NCBI RefSeq assembly: GCF_963675165.1
Contig: NC_087381.1
Span: forward strand, 5,643,378-5,707,377
From: Halichondria panicea
Lineage: Eukaryota; Porifera; Demospongiae; Suberitida; Halichondriidae
Reading direction: 5' to 3'
Length of the DNA: 64,000 nt
Position numbers and translations under genes: made by a program. Below the pieces are notes generated by a model. The model did no database searches. It was not told where the DNA came from and worked only from the letters and a program-made list of their open reading frames with translations. Below, piece by piece: positions 13,101 through 22,240 of the stretch. Numbering within the stretch: the first letter of the stretch is position 1; each line of letters begins with the position of its first letter.

Positions 13101-15254
13101 AACTTTAAGCAACACTGTCAGACTCGCTACGACTTTATAATAACTGTAACCCAAATGATTTCACCACTTTTCCACGAGAAAAATATTAACACTCTGGACA
13201 AAGTGGCTTAATTAATCTTCAAAGATGCACTGTTCAGCAGCCATACTTATAATTATGAACTTTGGGCATCGTTTTTAGCATGCAATAATCATGGTCAATC
13301 ATAATTATTATTGGAGTGAACAATTGTATACTGAGTGTGTACAATTGAGTAGCTAAATAGTCCACTGAGGCATCAGTAGGTGCTTTCATTTGTTTAAGCT
13401 ATTCAGATCGATAGCTGATCCCCTGAACATTAACCCTTATACTCTATATACACTGACTTTGATCAACACCACTGTACAGATGGATTTTGGCCAATTGACT
13501 GCTTGATTTCTGTCCGTCAATGGTTAGGGTGAAGTTCTTGTGAAAGAAACGGGTCTCAGGTTTCAACAGCAGGTTGAAGTCCCTAAAGAGAATCGTAACA
13601 TTCGGTAACTATGTGTTAAGTGCTGACATAAATATATTATAGCCTTGTCTTCAATAATAGTAGAGGTTATTTGTAATGTTATTGCTAATCATACTGCCAT
13701 TACTGGCGTATTATTGCTTTATATCAACAAGTTCCTTAGCTTATAATATAAACAGATATATCCATGCATGTATTTTGTATTGTGAATGGAGCATTTTATT
13801 GTAAATTGGAAGCAATAATTATTGTACACACAATTTCTGCTCACTTTCCAAAGGCAGTGAACTGTAGTTCTAGAGACTTATCCCCCACCATACTGCGTCT
13901 CACTCTGTGATGGTTCCATAGCAACGACTCGCTATCGTAGGTGAGAGGCTCGTAGTGACGAATAAAATTGCTCAGGGCTATATGTGTATGGGAGGCGTGT
14001 GTGTGTGGTGTGTGGTGTGTGGGGGCATTGTGATATAGTAACTATGCTTACTGTAAATTATAGAATGCGAAGTATAATAATTATGATTATAGTTGATGAA
14101 ACAATTTCCAATCATTCCCAGGATGAACAAGGCTTCGGCCTCGCAGTTGAGTCCCTTGTCCATGCATTCATGGCAGGGGCGGGCTCTATTTTCCCCCAGG
14201 CAGCAGATCATGTAATATCAAGTAATGATTATTCTTAGCTAGCAATAAGTGTTTTAATGTGTGCACGAGGAGGATGCAGTACTGAATGCTCGAGCGTATA
14301 TAGCGAGTGCATTACTCAACCGAGAGAGCATTATTGCATCATCCGTAAAACACGTTGGCTAACTAAGTGTGTTATAATTATTATTATTATTGAGGTACTA
14401 GCACTGTGTATCAATGTGCTTCCATGCATGCCTGCAGTTGGTCTTCAGCTGCTGCATATGGCCAGCTAGAGAAACTCACCGAACTCTGTCAGGCATCAAA
14501 TTGTGCCAAATAAAAGTGCACGAAAAAAATCTAAACTATAATTGCACACAAAATCGATTTGCGTATTGATAACACTCCAGCCTGCTTGGACACAGCGGCT
14601 TTGTAGCCATCTTTAGATGGCCATGGAAATACTACCGAGCGAAAACTCAAGCTGAGTTCAATCTAGATATATAGAGTGCAAGCAGTACAGGGCCAGGGTG
14701 CCATGGGGCAATTCCCATAAACAAAAAACCTTGCAAAGCGATATCCTTTGACCATTGTAAAGTGCTGAATCAGCAATGAGCCCCACCCACCCTAGCTGCT
14801 AGGAGTGGGTAGGGCTCATTGCTGATTCAGCACTTTATAAACTGCTTTGCAGGTAAACTGGTTCCCTGATTGCCTGATCCTTGTGGAATTGCTCCACGTA
14901 CCCTGTATACTGCACTCTATCTTGTGTCAGCTAGCTCTAGCTGTGCATATATATTATGTAGATCTAGTTTGGCAAATTTAAAACGGAAAACCATACCGGC
15001 ATACGTTTTGCACTATTTCGCAGTTTTTTCATGGCCATCTGTTAGTGTGTGTAATTGTTGGTGCATTACACGCACTTTTACTTGATGCCTAACAGAGTTC
15101 GGTGACCTACTTCACTATATATAGGTGAGAGTGTATACCAATGTCAACCATTGTTCTATATCTCTGACACAGACACAGTACATTGTGAAGTCTCACCTTC
15201 TCCTCGGACGATCCCCAGGAGAAGAGCGACGCATAACAGGCTGTATAACTTCAT
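3989..15254 (-). CDS. ADAM10-like metalloprotease / cadherin / adhesion GPCR, copy 1
   Basis: Exons, reading down the minus strand: 15254-15197, 13977-13845, 13582-13458, 12760-12661, 11995-11695, 11006-10733, 9987-9809, 9470-9320, 9199-8393, 8284-8168, 8104-8010, 7893-7681, 7628-7560, 7506-7374, 6960-6826, 6762-6690, 6634-6529, 6466-6411, 6327-6198, 6136-6030, 5963-5852, 5198-5045, 4832-4766, 4674-4599, one or two short exons in 4380-4524, 4306-4138, 4063-3989. Phases agree at every junction except around the short ones. Product about 1,370 aa: signal peptide ([18 protein letters not shown]), ADAM10-type prodomain (NFIRHYEPL), likely Cys switch (C166), KR processing site (195-196), Zn protease ([12 protein letters not shown] at 381-392, YLMD Met-turn), truncated disintegrin, two cadherin repeats, HormR, GAIN, GPS (HFT), 7TM, 24-residue tail ending VCRL. 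Expected at the plasma membrane. The 6529/6466 intron appears GC-AG. Confidence 0.85.
4138..6136 (-). CDS. seven-helix exons of receptor copy 1
   Basis: TM1 on 6136-6030 ([16 protein letters not shown]), TM2 on 5963-5852 ([18 protein letters not shown]), TM3-TM4 on 5198-5045 ([20 protein letters not shown]), the second extracellular loop and TM5 on 4832-4766 and 4674-4599 ([15 protein letters not shown]), TM6-TM7 on 4306-4138 ([29 protein letters not shown]). These match class B2 adhesion GPCR signatures. The end of TM5 (LTNIFFMTI) and loop 3 lie in 4380-4524, where I could not settle the splicing. Confidence 0.85.
5441..5669. mobile_element. degenerate MITE of the CCGTATAGC family between TM2 and TM3 exons
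   Basis: The interior aligns with the intact element at 61167-61400 (shared GGCCTCTAAAAGC, GACTGCTTACC and AAGCCAC.CCTTTAAT blocks). The ends are decayed but still finish in ATACGGTA. It is present at the same place at about 28955-29182 and 54155-54383, so it was inserted before the duplications. Confidence 0.65.
6198..6466 (-). CDS. GPS exons of receptor copy 1
   Basis: Exons 6466-6411 and 6327-6198 encode the GPCR proteolysis site: [16 protein letters not shown], then [14 protein letters not shown]. The cleavage triad reads H-F-T (family consensus HL/T), so self-cleavage looks possible. Of the usual four cysteines only the first and third are present: the second (after W..G) is V and the fourth (two before H) is S. 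The missing two form one disulfide in known GPS structures. Confidence 0.8.
8010..8284 (-). CDS. HormR exons of receptor copy 1
   Basis: Two exons (8284-8168 and 8104-8010) give a cysteine-tryptophan pattern: [19 protein letters not shown], then [12 protein letters not shown] and a final C. This is the hormone-receptor motif that precedes the GAIN domain in many adhesion GPCRs and confirms that the cadherin part leads into a receptor rather than a classical cadherin. Confidence 0.8.
8393..9199 (-). CDS. fusion exon: disintegrin stub plus two cadherin repeats
   Basis: One uninterrupted 807-base exon, flanked by phase-1 splice sites. It first encodes a disintegrin start of the ADAM10 kind ([17 protein letters not shown], then NPCCNGTSC), then passes directly into cadherin repeat 1 (DVD, YLDFE, NENDNAP) and repeat 2 (DRDND, RLDFE, ATDNG), ending SSCPG. 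The C-terminal half of the disintegrin and the ADAM cysteine-rich domain are absent. Equivalent exons: 31889-32695 and 57108-57914, each also 807 bases. Confidence 0.9.
9462..9602. repeat. minisatellite spanning the exon-8 splice acceptor
   Basis: About 3.5 units of roughly 41 bases, each containing GGGGTCATGCTGTGTG and GGAGGTAATATTGGGT. On the minus strand, the CACACAG acceptor and the first codons of exon 8 (HDPP) lie in the first unit, so copies of the acceptor region are repeated upstream. Receptor copies 2 and 3 have only about two units. Confidence 0.8.
10068..10139. repeat. GT microsatellite
   Basis: About 70 bases of nearly pure GT in the intron upstream of the catalytic exon. The other two copies have much shorter GT tracts at the same place (near 33400 and 58620), so it expanded after duplication. 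The long poly-Thr/His and poly-Val/Cys open frames over it are artefacts. Confidence 0.9.
12029..12234. mobile_element. degenerate MITE of the CCGTATAGC family, copy 1
   Basis: The ends (TACCGTAAAGCAG at about 12029; CTCGAAATAATACCCGCTAGC ending near 12230) resemble the inverted ends of intact elements at 47275 and 61167. It is also present at about 35891-36095 and 61088-61526, so it predates the duplication. It lies in the intron between the 12661 and 11995 exons. Confidence 0.55.
14116..14215 (-). other. Cys-rich open stretch inside intron 1
   Basis: The minus strand reads a cysteine-rich peptide with spacing CC-x7-C-x2-C-x6-C. It is present in all three receptor copies at matching places (near 38115-38220 and 63550-63650) with a few substitutions (N to D, A to S, E to A). 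No donor site with a matching phase was found and the exon 1-exon 2 join works without it. It is either intron sequence or an alternative exon; I do not recognise a domain. Confidence 0.2.
14476..15105. repeat. foldback (long inverted repeat) in intron 1, copy 1
   Basis: Two arms of about 300 bases are imperfect reverse complements: TCACCGAACTCTG at 14476 pairs with CAGAGTTCGGTGA ending at 15105, and the match continues through ATGGCCATG motifs and the 'agtgctgaatcagcaatgagcc' region to a centre near 14796, where the arms almost touch. It sits in intron 1. Its centre is deleted in the A2 copy and only one arm remains in unit B2. It is probably a non-autonomous foldback transposon or an old inverted duplication. 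Confidence 0.75.
15197..15254 (-). CDS. exon 1 of receptor copy 1 (signal peptide)
   Basis: ATG at 15254 opens 19 codons with a short basic start and a leucine/valine-rich core ending VRGE, a good secretory signal. One base is left over before GTGAGA. The next exon starts with CC, giving phase-1 joining to [10 protein letters not shown], which is exactly where human ADAM10 begins its prodomain after its signal peptide. The same 58-base exon recurs at 23037-23094, 39320-39775 (split) and 47882-47939. Confidence 0.85.
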
Positions 15255-16182
15255 GTAGATGACTAGACTCTTAGTCTATCCGATCTCTTAGTATAGCTAG
15301 CTAGCTAGCTCTAGATTGACACACCTCTAAAAGTGGAGTCTATAATTATAATTATGACAAAATTAATTTTCAATGCGCATGCTCAGTGCCGTCCATTTAT
15401 ACAGTTTTCAATGCGCATGCTCAGTGCCGTCCATTTATACAGCGACTCAGAGACTCTTGTCTGTCACATCAAAGTCAAAGTAAGCTGTATATTACTTAGT
15501 GCATGTATAGATATGATAGAAGAGTGTATATGCCTGTAGGGCCTAAGCAATCCATAACACAATGTAGACTTGTTATACCTATAGCAGGTACATCTAATTT
15601 TATACCCAATATCGCATGCATGCATGCATGCGCCAAAGTTAAGGCTGCTGGTCCTAAATCTACGAAATCCTTTAGAATATTTTGCTGGTGAAAAATCCGG
15701 TTTGCGAATGAGCAGAAAAATTGACCCTTTCCTTGATCTAACTATTGCGATATGACAAGGATCTTTACCAGTATACATATATGCATGTATACTATAATTA
15801 GGTTTTGTATCAACCCTAGCAAAGTTCGCATAATGTTTGATACTCGCAAAACATTCTAGTAATGCAGTAACGGTCTTTCCGCGCTTTATACCCTCGAAAT
15901 AATACCCGCTATACGATCATTACACACTCTATAAATTAACAACGAATCTGATTCAGTGTACTGGCAATAACTTTCCAGCCCATTTAATTAATTATGTAGA
16001 CACTCTGAGCAAATCCTTAAATGGATTGAATGTGAATGTGTACTGCACTGATGTGTATACCTGTTTTTATACAGGGAACTCCCCCGAAGCAAATCACCCC
16101 ACTATAACAATCAAACTGTTAAACCATAAAACCAGAAACATTCCAAGAAAGTGTTATCTGCCCTCACTAACTCAATATAATT
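15255..16182. promoter_or_regulatory. head-to-head spacer: receptor copy 1 / TRIM-B1
   Basis: About 930 bases separate the two divergent start codons, so this should contain both promoters. It includes an exact 38-base direct duplication (15367-15404 and 15405-15442), GCATGC runs near 15617, a partial CCGTATAGC-family end (CTCGAAATAATACCCGCTATACG near 15893-15915) and, nearest the TRIM gene, the leader block with a CAG acceptor-like site at about 16075. I see no gene. Confidence 0.45.
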
Positions 16183-18381
16183 ATGGCCTCCAATACCAAC
16201 TCCTCTGCAACTTGTGGTATATGCTCAGAGCTGTACCAAGATCCACGCATGCTCAATTGCCTACACTCATTCTGCAAAAAATGCTTGGAAAAGAGACTCG
16301 ACGAAGGACCTTCCAAATCGAGCCTAGCCTGCCCCACGTGCAATGAATCTTCCTCTCTGTCTAGTCGTGGTATAGAGTCATTATCAAAAGATCTTATGAA
16401 GCAGAGGTGGCTGAATTTGAAGGCTTGATCAAAGGTGACAAATCTGTTTCTTGCGATGACTGTGTGAAGCGCGGACCTGCTGCCTTCTTTTGTTGTAGCT
16501 GCTGTGAATTTCTTTGTGAAAATTGTGCCGACCATCATCGCTCCTCAAGAAAGACTAAAACCCACGAGTTAGTTAGTTGCACTAAAGAAGGTGGAAAGGA
16601 AAATATATTCAAGAGCGTAGCTCACAAGCCTCTTACCTGCTCAGTGCACTCGAAGGAATCTCTCGACTATTACTGCAACACATGCAACGACCTGCTCTGT
16701 ATTCGCTGTGTGGTTGGAAAGCATAAGGAACATGCTTACAAAGAAATGGATTCTGTTCGAGAGAAGGAGAAATCCGAGCTTATTTCTTGCCTTGGGAAAA
16801 CCGAGGCTGCAAAGGACAAGTTGAAGAACTCCATTTCACGAGTAGAAAAAGTTATGCAAGGTGTTCAAGCAAATCACAAGGAAGTCGATCACAAAATCAA
16901 TGACATTTTCAACCACCTTCAGCATAAACTAAAAGCTCGAAAAGATGCACTCTTGGCCAAAAGCGCTGATGTGGCACTCGGCAAGGAGACAGCGCTTACT
17001 CTGCAGGGCGAAGAACTCAAGAAAATGGAAAACTCACTTTCTGAAATTTGCTCAAAGTTAGAGTCGGTCACGCAAGAGTACACGGCCGTAGAAATACTTT
17101 CTGCCAAACAACCAATAACGATTAGAGCTCAACAACTTCTCGATACATTTGATAAATGCTCTCTTGATCCTTGCAAGCTAGATACAATGCCAGTATCTCT
17201 CTCTAGCACTCAACTTGAAAACGAAATCGATGCTTTTGGAGGAGTGAGTGGTGGCTGCATGCCAAGACGAAGTACAATTGATCTAGGGAAGCCAACTGCT
17301 GCTGTAGGGAGGGAGAGAAAGTTACTTTTCACTGCAAGAGATGATAATGGAAAACCTTATATTCTTGTGGGTGAGCCGGTGAAAGTTTCTCTAGCCCTGA
17401 TGGGTTCAAATGAAGCAGGGATCTCCGGTGTTGTAGTTGACAAGAAGGATGGTACTTATGGTATTAGCTTCACACCAAACGCAGCTGGTGAACACAAGCT
17501 ATCCATCACCATTAGCAACGAGCAAATTGAGGAGAGTCCGTTTGCGTTTTACGTTCGACAGCCAAGAAATTACGCTTCATTGTCCGCATGTTCTCATGCG
17601 TTTTCAATTTCTAGTAACCCTGGTGATGTTGCCGTCGATGATGACAACAATATGTACATTGCTGTATATGGATATCATTGTATCTCAGTGTTTGATCAAA
17701 ATGGTTCCAACATTCGAACCATAGGAACAGCCGGAAGCACCGGATCTGCAGACAGTCAGTTCTACCACCCATACGGAATTGCCTTGAAAGGAAACATCAT
17801 GTATGTAGCTGACACATCTAACCATCGAATACAAAAACTTACTTTGGACGGCAAGTTCATTTCCAAGTTTGGTTCAAATGGTTCTGGGAATGGACAGTTG
17901 AGCAACCCTCGAGGAATTGCTATTGACAAGAATGGAAGAGTGTTTGTATCAGAACAGAATAATCGGCGGGTTTCCGTGTTCCAATCTGATGGTGAATTCT
18001 CTCACCACATTCAAGGCAATGCTGCTGACAATAGCACTCTCGTTAACCCATGGGGACTAGCATTTGATAATGAGGGGAATCTACATGTTGCTGACTATAG
18101 CTCCCACTTGATCAAAGTGTTCACTCCAGAAGGCAATTTTGTCTCCCAGTATGGCAGTGGGATTATCCAATATCCAGCAGGAATCGCTATTGACGATGAA
18201 GGTTTTACATTTATCGGTGAACATAACAGCACGAGCAGTCGATTGATTATTCTCAATGCCCAGCACCAGCAAGTCCATAATAATTATACAGAACTTTAAT
18301 TTTGTCTTTGGAGTTTGTAACGACAAAGATGGTAATGTTTTTGTGTGCGATCACAGCAACAAACGTGTCATGAAGTACTAG
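16183..18381 (+). pseudogene. TRIM-NHL protein, copy B1, broken
   Basis: Same RING, two B-boxes, coiled coil, filamin repeat and six NHL repeats as copy B2. Compared with B2, ten bases are missing just after the RING at about 16393, which puts the RING (16183-16428) and the rest (16407-18299) in different frames. Near 18281 four bases are inserted in a TATA context, so the last NHL repeat also leaves frame and the old stop is at 18379-18381. The middle is otherwise open and closely conserved, so inactivation looks recent. An internally started RING-less protein is conceivable but unsupported. Confidence 0.85.
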
Positions 18382-18840
18382 CAAACAGCATAATTGTGTT
18401 TGGTATACTATAATTATAGCCTTTATTAGAACAGATTAATTATACCATTATATTGCACGTGTAAACAAAATTTGTATAAGATGCTGATTATTACCATAAC
18501 GGTATAGCAGGTAATTTTCGGGGGTAAAAATATCATAGGTAATATTTTCGTGGTTGGAAATTGCACTGCAGGTAAGGTAAGCAAGGTTGCTTCATTTGTG
18601 GGTAAAATATTCGTGGTCAGACATTAATTAGTGGTCATGCATGCAGACTTTCAAATGAAAACAATGAAAATTACCCGCTAATGCAGTATACGTATAATTA
18701 TTATATCAAAGGTTATTCGAAGGGCTACAAAAACAGTTGAAATCGGACGTTTGCAACATACACGCTAGATGGACAATTACAGCATAGATACTATAAATTA
18801 CAGTATAACTCCGAAAACATTAATATTGCCTACAGTAGAC
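18382..18840. other. intergenic after TRIM-B1
   Basis: Short AT-rich 3' flank followed by a MITE at about 18495-18690 and a stretch shared with 45480-45640 in unit B2. I see no gene. Confidence 0.4.
18495..18690. mobile_element. MITE of the GGTATAGC..GGTAATTTTCG family, unit B1
   Basis: The left end GGTATAGCAGGTAATTTTCG is mirrored by GAAAATTACCCGCTAATGC at the right end; the interior holds repeated TATTTTCGTGG / ATATTCGTGG blocks. The same element sits at 45258-45455 in unit B2, so it predates the B duplication. Related to 47275-47483. Confidence 0.6.
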
Positions 18841-18849
18841 TCCAGTCAC

Positions 18850-19005
18850 GTACCCTTGAGACCATGCAGGTTATAGTAGTCACCAAGCAGCGGTCCCACG
18901 AAATCAATCCATTCAACTTGGCCTAAATATTGCTTATAACCAAGCAAAGAGATCGTCAACATACAAATACAGCTAGCTGCCTTATCAAAAATGAACATAA
19001 TCCAT
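18850..19005 (-). pseudogene. unidentified coding-like exon downstream of CTDSPL2
   Basis: The minus strand reads open as a hydrophobic stretch (IMFIFDKAASCICMLTISLL) followed by LGQVEWIDFVGPLLGDY, with a GTACGTGA donor at the end. In unit B2 (46300-46450) the second part recurs with amino-acid changes (I to F) but the joining region has five extra bases that break the frame. I do not recognise the family; it may be a relic of a neighbouring gene. Confidence 0.3.
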
Positions 19006-19309
19006 GCACTTTACTTTTCATAATAATTATAATAACCATTTCCATTGTTCAATGATGCACTATACCTGTGATACACATCAACAAAGTAAAGAGAGTAACA
19101 TAAAATATTTAGTGAGAGAAGTAGGAAAACAAAACCAAAATAACTCCAGTGCAACAGAAAGAGAAGAGAGCTTGAATGGATTGGGTTCAGTACAAAACAT
19201 ACTCATTGCAACACATACATAAGAATAACACATACCATATAATTATAGGGTGGGTGGGTAATAAAGAGCAATTAGATTGACTAATAACAGGGGCAGAAGG
19301 GGGAGGTTG

Positions 19310-21210
19310 TTAATGTTCTCTTGGTAGCTCAGAGCTATCGTTAGTTTGGCAAGTTTGAGAGTCTTGTGGTAACAGTTCGTGAACGCGATACTTGTCTCGA
19401 ATATAAGGCCGAACATCATCATCCTGTGAATAGTGTGTGTGTTTGAGGGATACGAAATAAGCAAATGCATCTTGTAATGAGCTACGCAGTGGAACACGGG
19501 GCACTGTATAGTCACACCACTCTATACGACTATACAAACTTATAGTGTCTGAAATTACTGTTGGTTTTGCCCCATAAGTCTTTATTCTACTTCAGTATTG
19601 AATGGATATAGCTACTGCACACATGGTTACACACAACCTACAGTGCTGCAAAGCTTGCACCATGCACCCTTGTCTAGGAGTGACTCCAAGAAGGGCACCA
19701 TTTGCATGAGCTCAGAGTCAGTATCCTCCACAAACCAACTAGAGATAGGGACACCATTAGACATCTGTAGTAGAGAAACACACACGGTGCATTACTGAGG
19801 ATTGAACACTATATACACACACGTGGCAGCACTGTTTACACTGTCAATTAAATCACAGATAACTTTACACAAATAATTTCACACCATGTTGTAATAGGAT
19901 GTTTGTAAGCTCAGGGCTCAGAAAATACCACCCTTACAACATTGGACTACTTAGCCTTGAGAACAAAATGCTATACACCAGTAGTACACAACACACAATC
20001 AATACATTACTGCATTACCTGATAACCAAAGGCTTGCGGTGAATTGTCCACTATAATGACTTTGAGAGATCATGTCCGAGAATACCGAGCTCTTTGATAA
20101 ACAGGCCCCCTACACAAACACAGTGTTCACGAAACAATCGGTGTTGTACCAGCTTGCGATGAGGGTCCAGTAGATTCATCAGCTTATCTGCGTACTCTTT
20201 AGTGGAGGCTGTGAAAAGGATGACCTGTGTGGTGGGCGGGGGTTAGTGATCTTTACCTGATACAATACGCATTGTAATCACACATTGCTTGCGTTTCATT
20301 GTACAGTTGTAACTTTGATGATCTCTACCTGTCTTGTACTTCAAGAAAATTATGTGCATTTATAATTCAATATTATTGTATAATTATGTACCCCCCATAA
20401 GTAGTATTACTACCACTACACTTGCACAGCACTAGGAGTCAATTTAATTGCAGGGAGGACAGTTTAATACATCGATTAAAATACAATTAATATCAATGCT
20501 AGCTAGTTCAGGGCCAGTTACCTCAAACTTCTGTGATACTCTCTCAAGGAACTCTCTAGAGAACGGCCTCAGTCTAACGGAGACAGTGTAGTTGGTGCCA
20601 CTGAAGTCAATGTTGAATGTGAAGTCAGGGTTGTCCAAATGTGTGAGACTGCAGTGAACTAACGTCTCATCCTGTGTGTGTGTGTGGGTGAGTGGGTGTG
20701 TGTGTTAAGTGTATAGAAACCATCAAAGAACGAATGTGAAAAATTCGTTAAAACCATCGAACACTTGTACAGTATATATAATTGGAACCTAAGTTCTAAG
20801 TGTACCCTACCATACAAAACCAGTAGAGACTGCAGCAAATCAAATATAACTGGCATAGGGATAACACACACACTCTGAATGCAGTGCTGCATGTGCACAG
20901 AAGTTTTGATGGCTAATTTTCACTCCCAACACAAACACTTGACGCAGTAAACCAGGCCTAGGACGTGGTCATATTTGTCTATTATGTTGTTAGTACCTAA
21001 CTTGACCAGTGTGGGAACAGAGTATACATGATATGATACTTATATATGGGGAAACACACTCTGACTCTGAACAGATAGTTATTGTACATGCCACTCACCA
21101 GGTCCAGTGCTAGTGTGTATTCAAGAGCTCTCCTGGTCTTGTTGGGGAGGGCAGGAGGGCGACTCAGTATCACCTCCGGTAGAGAGGGGAGGTGCTTGAT
21201 GAACGCATAG
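19310..21210 (-). pseudogene. CTDSPL2: CTDSPL2-like phosphatase, 5'-truncated and frameshifted
   Basis: Exons on the minus strand: 21210-21099 (YAFIKHLPSLPE, ALEYTLALDL), 20671-20522 ([27 protein letters not shown]), 20224-20019 ([34 protein letters not shown]), 19764 to about 19670 (NGVPISSWFVEDTDSELMQM) and 19423-19310 (DDDVRPYIRDKYRVHELLPQ). The order and wording follow human CTDSPL2, a HAD-type Ser/Thr phosphatase of the FCP/SCP group; the DLDET nucleophile motif is intact across the first junction. One base is missing near 20060, giving a stop just before the [13 protein letters not shown] block, and no exon for the long N-terminal region is visible upstream. The join from the fourth to the last exon is not in phase by simple reading. 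Probably a decaying partial duplicate. Confidence 0.75.
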
Positions 21211-22240
21211 CTGTACACAAGAGGGAGAGGAAATAGAAATCACATTATAAATCACATTGTACAAGAAGCATGTTTTAATAGAAGACAATTAAATTGCCTA
21301 AGCAAAAAACTGCATCAATTCCTAGTCGGGAAAAGAAAGCCAACACTGATACAGTGCTATACTGTAACAGTGTTGGCTTCTACTGAAACAGAAGTACATG
21401 TACGTATACGGGGACTTTCAGCATCGCTAATTTGTACACATGATTCATTATTCCTAACAATACCCACCACCTTTACAAGACACTATAATACGACATAATG
21501 TATGCCACACAAACATACGTCAGTCATAGTAATGCTCAAACCAAAGGAAAGAGGACGAGATACACGAGTGTCTGATATTGCAGAGTGTGTTTGTCAACAC
21601 AACACATTTGGATTGTCAGCAATAGCTGAGCCAAACAAACTATCAAACGGTAGAAAAACAAACACATTCTCAAAGTCTTCTACTGAGACACGACGACTTT
21701 AGAAATGGCAAAGCAGACGTACAGTGCTTGAAGGCAAGTAGCCAATAAGACATTACACCTCCGATTGGTCTACATGTATACAGTGTACAGTGTACTAGTT
21801 CTACGCTGAAAGTCAATCAGTTACTTAGGTCAATCGTGGTTTGTTGTCAGGCTATTCTCTTTTGCAAGCTAACGCTATTACATGTAGACTGAAAGCAGGT
21901 ACTAGCTAGTGCATGGTAAGTGATGTACCCAGACTTTCATAAAGGGGTGTGGCTATTTTCAATCATCAATGCAATCTCAATTCAATTAACATAGTGGTCA
22001 CAAATTTGCCTCTTTATTATGCCTGAGAGGTGGTTATCAAGGTGGTTAGTACCAACTGATCAGTGAGGGCACACCCCTCCCTCCCAGCACACGTTGTTGG
22101 TAGAGGGCATGTTCACTACCTCCAACAGAAACTTAAATACCCAAACAAAAAGTATTATAATATTATGCTATTTCAAGAGTTCCGTTAACCCATTGATAGC
22201 TGATCCCCTGAACTCTGAACCCTTATGTCTCTACACTTAC
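21211..22240. other. junction between CTDSPL2 and receptor fragments
   Basis: No convincing gene. The match to receptor copy 1 stops at about 22193. A 41-base hairpin lies at 21338-21378. A minus-strand stretch at about 21610-21710 reads EDFENVFVFLPFDSLF but ends in a stop and has no match I recognise. Confidence 0.4.
21338..21378. repeat. perfect-arm hairpin
   Basis: AGCCAACACTG at 21338 pairs with CAGTGTTGGCT ending at 21378; inside it TACAGT pairs with ACTGTA around a GCTAT loop, with one A-A mismatch. The predicted stem is 17 base pairs. Whether it is transcribed cannot be told. Confidence 0.7.

Noticed and set aside
14116..14215. Cys-rich stretch as a regular exon of the receptor
   Set aside because: Exon 1 and exon 2 join in phase without it, and no matching donor was found; kept only as a low-confidence note.
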